From an uncultured Eubacterium sp. (GTDB taxonomy: Bacteria; Bacillota; Clostridia; Lachnospirales; Lachnospiraceae), in the NCBI GenBank assembly GCA_910584645.1, contig CAJUAU010000012.1:1-8615 (forward strand): DNA of 8,615 nt, given 5' to 3'. Under the pieces are notes generated by a model, which worked only from the letters and a program-made list of their open reading frames with translations, ran no database searches and was not told the DNA's origin. Below, in pieces: positions 1 to 6,233 of the stretch. Position numbers and translations under genes: made by a program. Position 1 is the first letter of the stretch. Each line of letters begins with the position of its first letter.

Positions 1-72
1 TCATTCAAAAAATTCTTCATTTTAGACTTGACTTTTAATAGTTAGTCTTTCGTTTTTTATGTTTTTTGTTAT

Positions 73-105
73 AGTATAGCATAGAAAAGCTGACACCCTG
101 TGTCA
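73..105 (-). promoter_or_regulatory. Putative leftward promoter with palindromic operator
   Basis: Bases 91-105 form a perfect inverted repeat with 6-base arms (TGACAC / GTGTCA) around a 3-base centre. On the minus strand an extended -10 box (TGC-TATACT, plus-strand 73-81) follows, and the palindrome covers the place where a -35 box would sit; no good -35 hexamer is visible there. The site is 12 bases beyond the stop of the leftward WYL regulator gene and points at whatever gene lies left of the window. WYL/YafY regulators often act on an adjacent gene, so this may be its operator. The palindrome is seen; the promoter and the regulator assignment are inferred. Confidence 0.45.
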
Positions 106-117
106 TGATAAAAAAAT

Positions 118-1014
118 TCAAATACTATTTTTTTCGTATATTGCTTTTGCTTTATCTGCAAGTACCTTTTTAAGGTGCAGGGGTTCGATAATTTCCACCT
201 GGGTGCCAAAGGATAATAAATATCCAATGAGCCAATCATCCTGGGGCATATCAGCAGTTACGAGCAAGTCCCCGTTTTCTGTTAATTGTATCTGGTTCAT
301 ATCAAATTCATCATAGACCCGATAGGATACCACGCCGGGAAATAATAGTCTTGTGATGTCATTTGCGGGTTGGCTTGTGTCCTGTATATCAGGAAAGATC
401 CTGGGTACAAAACATTCATTTAAAAGTTCCCATTCCAGAATGCGGTTTAATTTGAAGAGCCGAAAATCCTGTTTCTGAGTGCAAAAGGCTTTCAAGTACC
501 AGTCTTTGGATTTGTAGGACAGTTTAAGGGGCTGTATCACCCTGTCGTTTACAGGCTTGTACGAAGCGGCATATTTAATTTTCAAACATTTGTGCTGGAT
601 AATTGCATTTTTTAATGTCTCAAATTTATGATTGTCCCGTGGCTTCTCTCCCCATCTGGAAAAGTCCACCTCCAGCCAGTTGACCGCTTCAATCTGGAAT
701 AGTGCCGAAAGTTTTTGAAGCGTATCCGGTTCGTTCCCGTCATTTAAAACTGCCAGACCCTGCAGTGCAGATAATATTTTCTCTTTTTCGGCTCTGGATA
801 TAATAGCTTTATTTAAAACAAAGTGATCAAGCAGATGAATCCCGCCATTGCGCCCAGCTTCCGCATAGACCGGAATGCCGGCGCTGCTTAAGGCGTTCAT
901 ATCCCTGTAAATTGTTCTTGTGGATACTTCAAACCTTTCTGCCAGTTCTGGAGCAGTCGCAGATCCCTTATCAAGCAGATAATATATGATTTTAAATAAA
1001 CGGCTTTCCTGCAT
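118..1014 (-). CDS. HTH WYL-domain transcriptional regulator (YafY/YobV-like)
   Basis: A 298-residue DNA-binding regulator, the usual length for the family. Residues 6-60 form a DeoR/HTH_11-type winged helix, with the recognition region around STRTIYRDMNAL followed by a wing ending in GRNGG. Residues about 130-200 are the WYL ligand-sensing domain, with the diagnostic W-Y-L at 172-174 and the downstream FRLFKLNRI segment. Residues about 225-290 match the C-terminal WCX extension. The start is supported by an AGGAGGAATT Shine-Dalgarno element 4-5 bases before the ATG. It lies 53 bases downstream of the Crp/Fnr-type gene on the same strand, so the two could be co-transcribed, though only a weak promoter-like sequence lies between them. 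In this family WYL proteins sense small molecules or nucleic acids and repress or activate neighbouring genes; the ligand here is unknown. The palindrome at 91-105 is a candidate operator. Confidence 0.9.
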   Translation of the reverse strand: MQESRLFKIIYYLLDKGSATAPELAERFEVSTRTIYRDMNALSSAGIPVYAEAGRNGGIHLLDHFVLNKAIISRAEKEKILSALQGLAVLNDGNEPDTLQKLSALFQIEAVNWLEVDFSRWGEKPRDNHKFETLKNAIIQHKCLKIKYAASYKPVNDRVIQPLKLSYKSKDWYLKAFCTQKQDFRLFKLNRILEWELLNECFVPRIFPDIQDTSQPANDITRLLFPGVVSYRVYDEFDMNQIQLTENGDLLVTADMPQDDWLIGYLLSFGTQVEIIEPLHLKKVLADKAKAIYEKNSI

Positions 1015-1067
1015 CGGTAATTCCTCCTGTAATATATGATTAGAATGTATATGAGTATCATTTTGCT

Positions 1068-1688
1068 TTATATCAGCTTGTATGTTCCCTTCCCCAGTTT
1101 TTTTACGAATCCGGCGGTTTCACTTTGATTTAGAATTCTTTGGAGCTGTCTGGCACTGCAGTGAAGATGAAAAGCAGCCTGTTCTATTCCCTTTAAGGTC
1201 TCATCTTCGCATTTATACTTCATATAGGACATAACCCGTTCTGTAAGGGATGCAGGGGCGGCATCAATGGTAGTCATTGCTCCGATTTTGGCTGAAAGAC
1301 TATGGCAAATAAGTAACAGAAACTTGTTGTTGGAGAGCAGCATCTCCCTGTGTTTATCAATAGAAAATGAAATACAGGTCAGGTTTTCGGCTGCTTCCGC
1401 ATAAATGCTGCCGCTTTTGGGATAAAAAATATCCATGTCTCCGAGAAAATAACCTGCAGTTCCGTTTGACAAGGAATAGCGTGTACCATCATCACGAATG
1501 AAGTAGATGTTTATAGAACCTTGTTCCACGATCTGGAATAAAGATTCCTTTTGAAAAGGTGAACTCACTAATTCGCCTTTTTCATATTTTATTAAATAAA
1601 AATCTATATCCAATAAGTCTAGAACTGCATGGTATTTACTTTTAGCGATACAAGCTGCGATTTTCTTTTTATCATATATTCTTTCCAT
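1068..1688 (-). CDS. Crp/Fnr-family transcriptional regulator (YeiL-like)
   Basis: A 206-residue regulator. Residues about 25-115 form a cyclic-nucleotide-binding-type beta-barrel (EKGELV start, IVEQGSINIYF strand, then LGDMDIF where Crp has FGE). Residues about 165-206 form the C-terminal winged HTH (AAFHLHCSARQLQRIL, then GFVKKLGKGTYKLI). The phosphate-contacting Arg-Ser of Crp is not seen (SGSIYAEA occupies that place) and there is no N-terminal Cys cluster as in Fnr, so cAMP or Fe-S sensing is unlikely. I chose the ATG at 1688 because GGAGGAAAG precedes it at good spacing; an upstream in-frame ATG at 1811 would overlap the MATE gene and run through the promoter region. The gene is divergent from the MATE gene across 88 bases of palindrome-rich DNA, so it probably controls itself and the pump. 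YeiL-like Crp relatives next to MATE genes are a recurrent clostridial arrangement (from memory). Confidence 0.85.
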   Translation of the reverse strand: MERIYDKKKIAACIAKSKYHAVLDLLDIDFYLIKYEKGELVSSPFQKESLFQIVEQGSINIYFIRDDGTRYSLSNGTAGYFLGDMDIFYPKSGSIYAEAAENLTCISFSIDKHREMLLSNNKFLLLICHSLSAKIGAMTTIDAAPASLTERVMSYMKYKCEDETLKGIEQAAFHLHCSARQLQRILNQSETAGFVKKLGKGTYKLI

Positions 1689-1701
1689 GAAACTTTCCTC
1701 C

Positions 1702-1721
1702 AACAGGACATATGTCTTGTT
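1702..1721. promoter_or_regulatory. Inverted-repeat operator candidate between crp-like and MATE genes
   Basis: A 20-base inverted repeat with 10-base arms and one mismatched pair (1706 against 1717), centred on the perfect core GACATATGTC (1707-1716). It overlaps the -35 box proposed for the MATE gene (1718-1723) and covers about +4 to +23 of the proposed crp-like transcript. This is a natural site for a dimeric Crp/Fnr-type protein to block its own gene and modulate the pump. Binding is inferred. Confidence 0.5.
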
Positions 1722-1746
1722 TTTTTCCTTTATTTTAAAATAAAAT
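1718..1746 (+). promoter_or_regulatory. Predicted promoter of the MATE gene
   Basis: On the plus strand TTGTTT (1718-1723) and TAAAAT (1741-1746) are separated by exactly 17 bases, with the MATE start 30 bases further on. The -10 overlaps the AT-rich perfect palindrome at 1729-1744, and the -35 overlaps the inverted repeat at 1702-1721. Confidence 0.5.
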
Positions 1747-1760
1747 GAAATATATTTCAA
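1732..1760 (-). promoter_or_regulatory. Predicted promoter of the crp-like gene
   Basis: On the minus strand TTGAAA (plus 1755-1760) and TAAAAT (plus 1732-1737) are separated by 17 bases, placing the start of transcription near 1725 and leaving a leader of about 37 bases before the ATG at 1688. The -35 is embedded in the perfect palindrome TGAAATATATTTCA (1746-1759), a TGAAA-N4-TTTCA arrangement typical of Crp/Fnr-like half sites. It faces and interlocks with the MATE promoter. Confidence 0.55.
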
Positions 1761-1776
1761 GGGAGGAAAAGATAAT

Positions 1777-3117
1777 ATGACATCGGTTTTTGAAGAAAAA
1801 AATATTTCCAAAGCAATAATGAGAGTTGGACTACCTGCTATGCTGGGACAGCTTACAACACTTATTTATAATATTGCTGATACCTTTTTTGTTTCTTTGA
1901 CAAAGGAACCCGCAACGATTGCAGCAGTAACATTGTGTGCGCCGATCTTGCTGATCATTATGTCCATTGCCTGTATTTTTGGAATGGGAGGCAGCAGTGT
2001 AATTGCAAGATTATTGGGAGAAGAAAAGAAAGAAGAATCTGGCACAACCATGAATTTTTGTGTATATGCCATGGCAATTGCAGGCGTTATAACGCTTGTC
2101 CTGGGACTGGCATTTTTGCAGCCATTGGCTAAAATATCTGGAGCAGATGCAGATAATATTGCTTATACCTGTGATTATCTAAAATGGATCTTTATAGGCG
2201 CTCCTTTTATTATGCTGGCAAATGGATTTGTTCATTTATTCCGATCAGTTGGTCTCATCAAAGAGAGTACCATCGGACTGGTGCTTGGAAATGTAATAAA
2301 TATGGTATTGGATTATGTTTTTATCGTTATCTTTGGATGGGGAACAGAAGGAGCTGCCCTTGCAACATCATTAGGATTTGTATGTGCGACGATATATTAT
2401 ATTGTCTGCATGATCCGTGAAGAATATAAAGGAAATCAATTGGTGCCATTGAATCCGAAACGTTTTTCACCAAAGGCAGAGATCGTTCGTAATGTCGTAA
2501 GTATCGGTATTCCTGGCGCTCTCATTACAGTGCTTATGAGTGTTTCCAATATTGTGCTTAACAACTATATAAGTATTTACGGATCGGATGCAGTAGCTTC
2601 TTATGGAATCGCATATAAACTTAATATGATTCCGATTTTGCTGTCAGTGGGATTATCGCAGGGCGTTGCCCCTTTAGTGGGATATTACTATGGAGGAAAC
2701 AGGAAAAAGCAAATGTCTGATATAGTGAAATATACTGCGCTGTATGGAGCTCTCATGGGCGCAGTATTTACTGCAGTCTTTGTGCTTTTTGGCAAGCCGC
2801 TTGCCACTATGTTCCTACAGGATGGTGCTTTGATTGAACAAACGGGATACTTTTTGAAGATCCTATGCCTGTCAGCTCCCATGCTTGGTGTTATCAATAT
2901 GATGACCAGTTATTTTCAGGCATTAGGAAAAGCAATAAAATCTCTGATCATTACAGTTCTTAGAAATGCGGTACTGTTTATTCCGGGATTGATCATTTTG
3001 AATTATTTTTGGAAACTAAATGGTGTGATCGCGGCTCAGCCCGTGGTTGAAACAATTTTAACGATAATCTGCATATTTATGTATATCAAAGATATAAGAT
3101 CAGACAACAATGAATAG
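1777..3117 (+). CDS. MATE family multidrug/metabolite efflux transporter
   Basis: A 446-residue integral membrane protein of the multidrug and toxic compound extrusion family, which exports organic cations, drugs or metabolites in exchange for Na+ or H+. The length and hydrophobic profile fit 12 membrane helices in two six-helix halves. Hallmarks of the first half are YNIADTFFV (about residues 31-39), GMGGSSVIARLLGE (about 69-82), and GNVINMVLDYVFI (about 171-183). The second half repeats the pattern (GIPGALITVLMSVSNIVLNNYI, VGLSQGVAPLVGYYYG). The start is supported by GGGAGGAAAA eight bases upstream. It is divergently transcribed from the Crp/Fnr-type regulator, which suggests regulated efflux. 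The gene ends 9 bases before a strong terminator. The substrate cannot be read from the sequence. Confidence 0.93.
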   Translation: MTSVFEEKNISKAIMRVGLPAMLGQLTTLIYNIADTFFVSLTKEPATIAAVTLCAPILLIIMSIACIFGMGGSSVIARLLGEEKKEESGTTMNFCVYAMAIAGVITLVLGLAFLQPLAKISGADADNIAYTCDYLKWIFIGAPFIMLANGFVHLFRSVGLIKESTIGLVLGNVINMVLDYVFIVIFGWGTEGAALATSLGFVCATIYYIVCMIREEYKGNQLVPLNPKRFSPKAEIVRNVVSIGIPGALITVLMSVSNIVLNNYISIYGSDAVASYGIAYKLNMIPILLSVGLSQGVAPLVGYYYGGNRKKQMSDIVKYTALYGALMGAVFTAVFVLFGKPLATMFLQDGALIEQTGYFLKILCLSAPMLGVINMMTSYFQALGKAIKSLIITVLRNAVLFIPGLIILNYFWKLNGVIAAQPVVETILTIICIFMYIKDIRSDNNE

Positions 3118-3125
3118 TGAAAGGT

Positions 3126-3159
3126 AAAGGGCTTTGGAGAAATCTGAAGCCCTTTTTCT
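3126..3159 (+). terminator. Rho-independent terminator after the MATE gene
   Basis: A 13-bp stem (3126-3138 with 3143-3155) closes on a GAAA tetraloop and is followed by TTTTTCT. The stem includes two G-T wobbles (3136/3145 and 3135/3146). It sits just after the MATE stop codon. The copy at 5417-5450 replaces one wobble with a G-C pair, so structure is kept between copies. Confidence 0.9.
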
Positions 3160-3214
3160 GCAAAGAGACGAGCCTGCAGTCCACAGAAAAACAACATTAT
3201 GACGGGAAAAAGAA

Positions 3215-3242
3215 ATGACAAAAAAGACATCTGCTTTATAAT
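3215..3242 (+). promoter_or_regulatory. Promoter in module copy 1
   Basis: ATGACA (3215-3220) and a perfect TATAAT (3237-3242) are 16 bases apart. The equivalent in copy 2 has 17 bases. It would drive the first zinc-ribbon gene with a leader of about 90 bases. Confidence 0.6.
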
Positions 3243-3272
3243 GAGAGTGTAGCATGCAGGAGAATTTTGTTA

Positions 3273-3301
3273 GTGACTGCTCATTGAAAATGTGCTATAC
3301 T
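3273..3301 (+). promoter_or_regulatory. Second promoter for the first zinc-ribbon gene
   Basis: GTGACT (3273-3278), a 17-base spacer, and TATACT (3296-3301) preceded by TG one base upstream (extended -10). Transcription would start near 3308, after the upstream ATG at 3303, which supports translation from 3342. Confidence 0.5.
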
Positions 3302-3341
3302 AATGAAAACCAATATAAATTACACCAGGAGGATAAAGGAA

Positions 3342-4454
3342 ATGGCGTTGATCAAGTGTCCAGAATGCAGAAAACCAATATCGGATAAGGCTATGAGGTG
3401 TCCGGCTTGTGGTTTCCAAATGAAACAAGTGGGTGAAAGAAACCATAAGGTCATAAATCCAAAACGTAAAAAGTTAATTATTCGCAGTATACTTGGCGTG
3501 CTGGCGATTGCAGCAGCGGTAAGTATAGCAGTATTGGCAAAGGATGTAGTCATTCCTTCTTTAAAATATAAAAGAGCCAATGATCTTATGAATGATAAAC
3601 AATATGAATCTGCCATTCAGTCATTTCAAGGTTTAAACGGATACAAAGAATCGGGCGAGAAATTAAAAAAATGTCAATATCTTAATGCAAAGCAAAAGGC
3701 TGAAAAAGGTGAGTATCAAAATGCGATAGAGATCCTTAACGGATTGGATGATTATTTAGATTCATCAGAACTCATTAATGAGTATAAGGATGCAATATTA
3801 TATGATCATGCTGTTGGATTGTTGGGTGAAGGAAAATATGAAGATGCAATTGATATGTTTAGGAAAGTCAGATATAAGGACTCGCAGGAACAGGAACGGC
3901 TGGCATATGAGGGGCTGGGAGATTCTGCATTTGAAAAGAAAGATTATCATTCAGCCATTCGTACATATGAAAAAGGCGGGATTATAAGTGATAATTATTA
4001 TCAATGTTGTTATAAAGTTGCCTCAGGCTATATGAACGATGGGAATTATTCTGATGCCATGACATATTTTAATAAATGTTTACAGTATTCAGATGCAAAA
4101 GAAAAATATGCTAAATGTATTGATTTAAAGGAAAAAATGACTGGCTTTTTTTATAAGAAAATTCATGGCGGATATTATATGGTCTCCATTGAGTACAATA
4201 TGACGGATGAACTGATGGTGTTTGCAGGTTATAATTCATCTGAAACTCCATTGCGTTCTGCATATTCCCAAAGATTTTCTTATAGGGAATCATTGGGAAC
4301 TGAAAAGCTAAAAAGTATTGGTGGAGGGAAATACACATTTGAAGATTTTACAGGGTATAAAATCAAAATGAAGTATAAAGGCGATGGGATAACGGTTTTA
4401 TCGGGGACAATACAAGGTATGGATAACTCCACTGGATATTTTAAAAGATATTAA
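3342..4454 (+). CDS. Membrane-anchored zinc-ribbon protein with TPR-like repeats
   Basis: A 370-residue single-pass protein. Residues 1-25 form a compact zinc ribbon (CPEC at 6-9, CPAC at 20-23). A basic stretch (KRKK at 41-44) precedes one membrane helix at about 45-66, so the zinc ribbon should be cytoplasmic and the rest outside. Residues about 75-260 carry five to six degenerate TPR-like helical hairpins with recurring G-x-Y-x-x-A-I signatures (KQYESAIQSF, GEYQNAIEIL, GKYEDAIDMF, KDYHSAIRTY, GNYSDAMTYF). Residues about 270-370 look beta-rich and are not recognised. I start at 3342, not the in-frame ATG at 3303: AGGAGG lies nine bases before it, and MALIKCPEC matches the start of the next gene, MALINCPEC. 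This architecture is common in clostridia but has no defined function; protein-protein scaffolding at the cell surface is the likely role. It has its own promoters and lies between the two terminator-promoter modules. Confidence 0.88.
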   Translation: MALIKCPECRKPISDKAMRCPACGFQMKQVGERNHKVINPKRKKLIIRSILGVLAIAAAVSIAVLAKDVVIPSLKYKRANDLMNDKQYESAIQSFQGLNGYKESGEKLKKCQYLNAKQKAEKGEYQNAIEILNGLDDYLDSSELINEYKDAILYDHAVGLLGEGKYEDAIDMFRKVRYKDSQEQERLAYEGLGDSAFEKKDYHSAIRTYEKGGIISDNYYQCCYKVASGYMNDGNYSDAMTYFNKCLQYSDAKEKYAKCIDLKEKMTGFFYKKIHGGYYMVSIEYNMTDELMVFAGYNSSETPLRSAYSQRFSYRESLGTEKLKSIGGGKYTFEDFTGYKIKMKYKGDGITVLSGTIQGMDNSTGYFKRY

Positions 4455-4493
4455 ATCTCTTCTGTGCAGGCACCAGAGTGGATAAAACAAACG

Positions 4494-4523
4494 TTGGACT
4501 TTTTCTGTAATATATAGTATAAT
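4494..4523 (+). promoter_or_regulatory. Promoter of the second zinc-ribbon gene
   Basis: TTGGAC (4494-4499) and a perfect TATAAT (4518-4523) are separated by 18 bases, 44 bases before the next start codon. No clean terminator is visible in the 113-base gap, so the second gene could also receive read-through from the first. No copy of the 136-base module is present here. Confidence 0.65.
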
Positions 4524-4567
4524 AAAAAACGAAATAATACTACAAAAGAGGAAAGGGAGAATATATT

Positions 4568-5389
4568 ATGGCATTAATTAATTGCCCGGAATGTGGGGAA
4601 CAAATATCGGAAAAGGCAACAGAATGCGTTCATTGTGGTGCAATTTTAAAAGAAGAGCCTATGATCGAAAAGAGCTGTCCGGAATGTGGAGCAGCGCTAG
4701 CAGATACGGATACAAGCTGCCCTAATTGCGGATGTCCGGTTGAAGGCAGTGAAAAGGAAGAAGAGCCACAAAAAGTTGAACTTACCAATGTGAAGTTTTC
4801 AATTAATAAGAGAAAAAGAAATATAATTTTTGTAGTTATTGCTGTATTAGTAGTTGGTTGTGTGGCAGGTTTTTTCATTAAACAAAAACAAGCAGAGAAA
4901 ATTTCTGCTACTTATCGTCATAATTTGAGCAATGCGGTTTACACAATGTTTGAAGGGGCGGCAAAGGCTGAATCTGCCGGAAATTTGATTCATAGTGTTT
5001 GGAGCAATGCCATTTATAAAAAAGAAGACCCAGAGACGAATGAATATACAAAGGAAAAAGGAGTGTATTCTGATAAGAAGTATTTTGTGGATGATTTTAA
5101 TACTGCACTCAAAAATCTTTTTGCCGATGGGAAATTTGCAAGTGACAGATTGGAGATCATAAACAACCAGGAACAAGTACAGATATTAATGAAAGAATTG
5201 AAGGATCCGCCAGAGGAGTACAAAGACGCATATAGTGCCTTAAAAGAATTTTATGATGCGTATACAAAATTAGTGAGCTGTGCTTTGGATCCAACTGGAA
5301 GTTTGACGTCTTATACTACTACATTCAATGAGGCAGATACAAACACGATGAATACCTATAAGGCAATGTCGCTTTATATTGAGGACTAG
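4568..5389 (+). CDS. Membrane-anchored double zinc-ribbon protein
   Basis: A 273-residue protein with two N-terminal zinc ribbons: CPEC/CVHC (Cys 6, 9; Cys 20, His 22, Cys 23) and CPEC/CPNC (Cys 37, 40, 51, 54). An acidic linker and a basic KRKR (81-84) precede one membrane helix at about 85-104, giving a cytoplasmic N-terminus and an outer domain from about 110. The outer part is charged and mostly helical, without cysteines except one near residue 240, and I do not recognise its family. Its first 24 residues resemble those of the previous gene, so the two share a paralogous anchor with different outer domains. The start is fixed by GGAAAGGGAGA upstream. It has its own promoter and ends 27 bases before a terminator. 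The pairing suggests the two proteins work together at the membrane, perhaps passing an outside signal to the cytoplasmic zinc ribbons; that is inference. Confidence 0.88.
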   Translation: MALINCPECGEQISEKATECVHCGAILKEEPMIEKSCPECGAALADTDTSCPNCGCPVEGSEKEEEPQKVELTNVKFSINKRKRNIIFVVIAVLVVGCVAGFFIKQKQAEKISATYRHNLSNAVYTMFEGAAKAESAGNLIHSVWSNAIYKKEDPETNEYTKEKGVYSDKKYFVDDFNTALKNLFADGKFASDRLEIINNQEQVQILMKELKDPPEEYKDAYSALKEFYDAYTKLVSCALDPTGSLTSYTTTFNEADTNTMNTYKAMSLYIED

Positions 5390-5416
5390 ACTATTGAAAA
5401 TATCTGATGCGAAGGT

Positions 5417-5450
5417 AAAGGGCTTTGGAGAAATCCGAAGCCCTTTTTCT
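5417..5450 (+). terminator. Rho-independent terminator after the second zinc-ribbon gene
   Basis: Same 13-bp stem and GAAA tetraloop as the terminator at 3126-3159, with a G-C pair (5427/5436) where copy 1 has a G-T wobble, followed by TTTTTCT. Confidence 0.9.
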
Positions 5451-5504
5451 GCAAAGAGACAAGCCTGCAGTCCGCAGAAAACACCATTATGACGGGAAAA
5501 AGAA

Positions 5505-5533
5505 ATGACAAAAAAAGACATCTGCTGTATAAT
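5505..5533 (+). promoter_or_regulatory. Promoter in module copy 2 (lipoprotein/ATPase operon)
   Basis: ATGACA (5505-5510), a 17-base spacer and a perfect TATAAT (5528-5533). Transcription would start near 5540, about 30 bases before the lipoprotein start codon. It is the only clear promoter ahead of the lipoprotein and ATPase genes. Confidence 0.7.
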
Positions 5534-5547
5534 GAGAGTGTAGCATG

Positions 5548-5561
5548 AGTACAGAGGGAGG
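5548..5561 (+). repeat. Shared ribosome-binding leader, lipoprotein gene copy
   Basis: The 14 bases AGTACAGAGGGAGG here recur exactly at 6212-6225 before the ATPase gene. Both include the Shine-Dalgarno core and stand eight bases before their start codons. Confidence 0.7.
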
Positions 5562-5569
5562 TTGCGAGA

Positions 5570-6184
5570 ATGAAATATAGATTCTTAAAAATATGGATAT
5601 GCGTACTGGCACTTTTTATAATGGGATGTCAAGGCAGCGGTAACAGTGCAAAAGAGCCGGCGGAGACAGCCGCGGATCTTTCTCCGGCCGCGGCAGAAAT
5701 AGAAGAACCGCAGGGACCGGATGGTGGGCAGACGAACTATAATAATCCCATCGATGAATATTTTTTGCCCAAAATACAATCCAGGGATAAGTCCGAGGCA
5801 GAGATCCGAGGACTTCAAGATGACTATAAACATGTGTGGAAAGAAGAGTTTGAAAACCTGACGAAGTGGTTACGTAAAAAATGTATTTATAAAGAGGATA
5901 AAGAAAATATCAGTTCTATGGAAAAAAGCGTCTTAGAATACATAGACAGATCAAAGGCTGTGATAGCCACAGAACTAACGGATACATATGAGGTGAATCC
6001 GAACCCGGAGAAAGGGAAGGATATGGTATCGAGAAATTCTTACTGGGGGAATGGAACCCGCAGTGCATTGAATCAGATCGAGGGGGAGATCTACCGGGAC
6101 ACATGTATGAGGATCCTAAGTTTGTATGGTGCCGAGACAGAATATAAATTCCGACAGGTGGATTATTCGGAAGCAAAAGAATAA
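5570..6184 (+). CDS. Putative lipoprotein, possibly LprI/DUF1311-like
   Basis: A 204-residue exported lipoprotein. A basic N-terminus, hydrophobic core and lipobox IMGC place the lipidated cysteine at residue 20. Residues 21-60 are a low-complexity, Ala/Glu/Pro-rich linker. The globular part (about 60-200) is charged and helical, with Trp 90 and 100, two cysteines (105 and 179) that could form a disulfide, and the segment WGNGTRSALNQIEGEIYRDT about 159-178. The spacing of the Trp/Cys helices, the glycine-rich loop and a following Tyr-Arg-Asp-Thr-Cys helix recalls the LprI/DUF1311 family, some members of which inhibit lysozyme. I hold this only loosely because key residues cannot be aligned by eye. 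GGGAGG eight bases upstream supports the start. It is 49 bases before the ATPase gene, without an intervening terminator or promoter, so the two are probably one operon. Confidence 0.75.
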   Translation: MKYRFLKIWICVLALFIMGCQGSGNSAKEPAETAADLSPAAAEIEEPQGPDGGQTNYNNPIDEYFLPKIQSRDKSEAEIRGLQDDYKHVWKEEFENLTKWLRKKCIYKEDKENISSMEKSVLEYIDRSKAVIATELTDTYEVNPNPEKGKDMVSRNSYWGNGTRSALNQIEGEIYRDTCMRILSLYGAETEYKFRQVDYSEAKE

Positions 6185-6211
6185 TATGAGGTCATAAGAG
6201 CCACAGGAAGA

Positions 6212-6225
6212 AGTACAGAGGGAGG
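6212..6225 (+). repeat. Shared ribosome-binding leader, ATPase gene copy
   Basis: Exact second copy of the 14-base leader at 5548-5561. It sets the ATPase start at 6234 and may couple the translation rates of the two genes. Confidence 0.7.
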
Positions 6226-6233
6226 ACGGGAAT

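Larger units (their letters stand above)
3121..3256. repeat. Terminator-promoter module, copy 1
   Basis: A 136-base intergenic segment that recurs at 5412-5547 in direct orientation. By hand alignment the copies differ at five substitutions and two one-base indels, about 95% identity. In order it holds a 13-bp hairpin terminator with T tail, a conserved spacer of about 55 bases of unknown role, and a promoter ending in TATAAT. The homology stops at GTAGCATG in both copies, shortly before the next gene's leader. The two copies bracket the two zinc-ribbon genes. Confidence 0.9.
5412..5547. repeat. Terminator-promoter module, copy 2
   Basis: Direct repeat of 3121-3256, about 95% identical. It ends transcription of the second zinc-ribbon gene and supplies a promoter for the lipoprotein gene. 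Beyond the repeat the flanks are unrelated to copy 1. The differences are scattered rather than clustered, so the copies are not brand new. Confidence 0.9.

Noticed and set aside
1..20. Possible start of a leftward gene (ATG at 20, minus strand)
   Set aside because: Only about six codons are visible and no Shine-Dalgarno sequence precedes the ATG, so a coding call is not supportable.
1068..1811. Longer Crp/Fnr ORF starting at 1811 (247 residues)
   Set aside because: It would overlap the MATE start and translate the promoter region; the ATG at 1688 has a strong GGAGG ribosome site and begins the family-like sequence.
3036..3230. Minus-strand small ORF resembling another at 5270-5521
   Set aside because: The two look like a conserved peptide family only because both are antisense readings of the duplicated terminator-promoter module; neither has a ribosome site and both run through the terminator hairpin.
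3303..3341. Upstream ATG for the first zinc-ribbon gene
   Set aside because: No ribosome site precedes it, it falls at or before the predicted transcription start, and the internal ATG at 3342 has AGGAGG and matches the paralogue's start.
3121..5547. Insertion sequence or composite transposon flanked by direct repeats
   Set aside because: No transposase, integrase, terminal inverted repeats or target-site duplication is visible; the repeats are regulatory modules.
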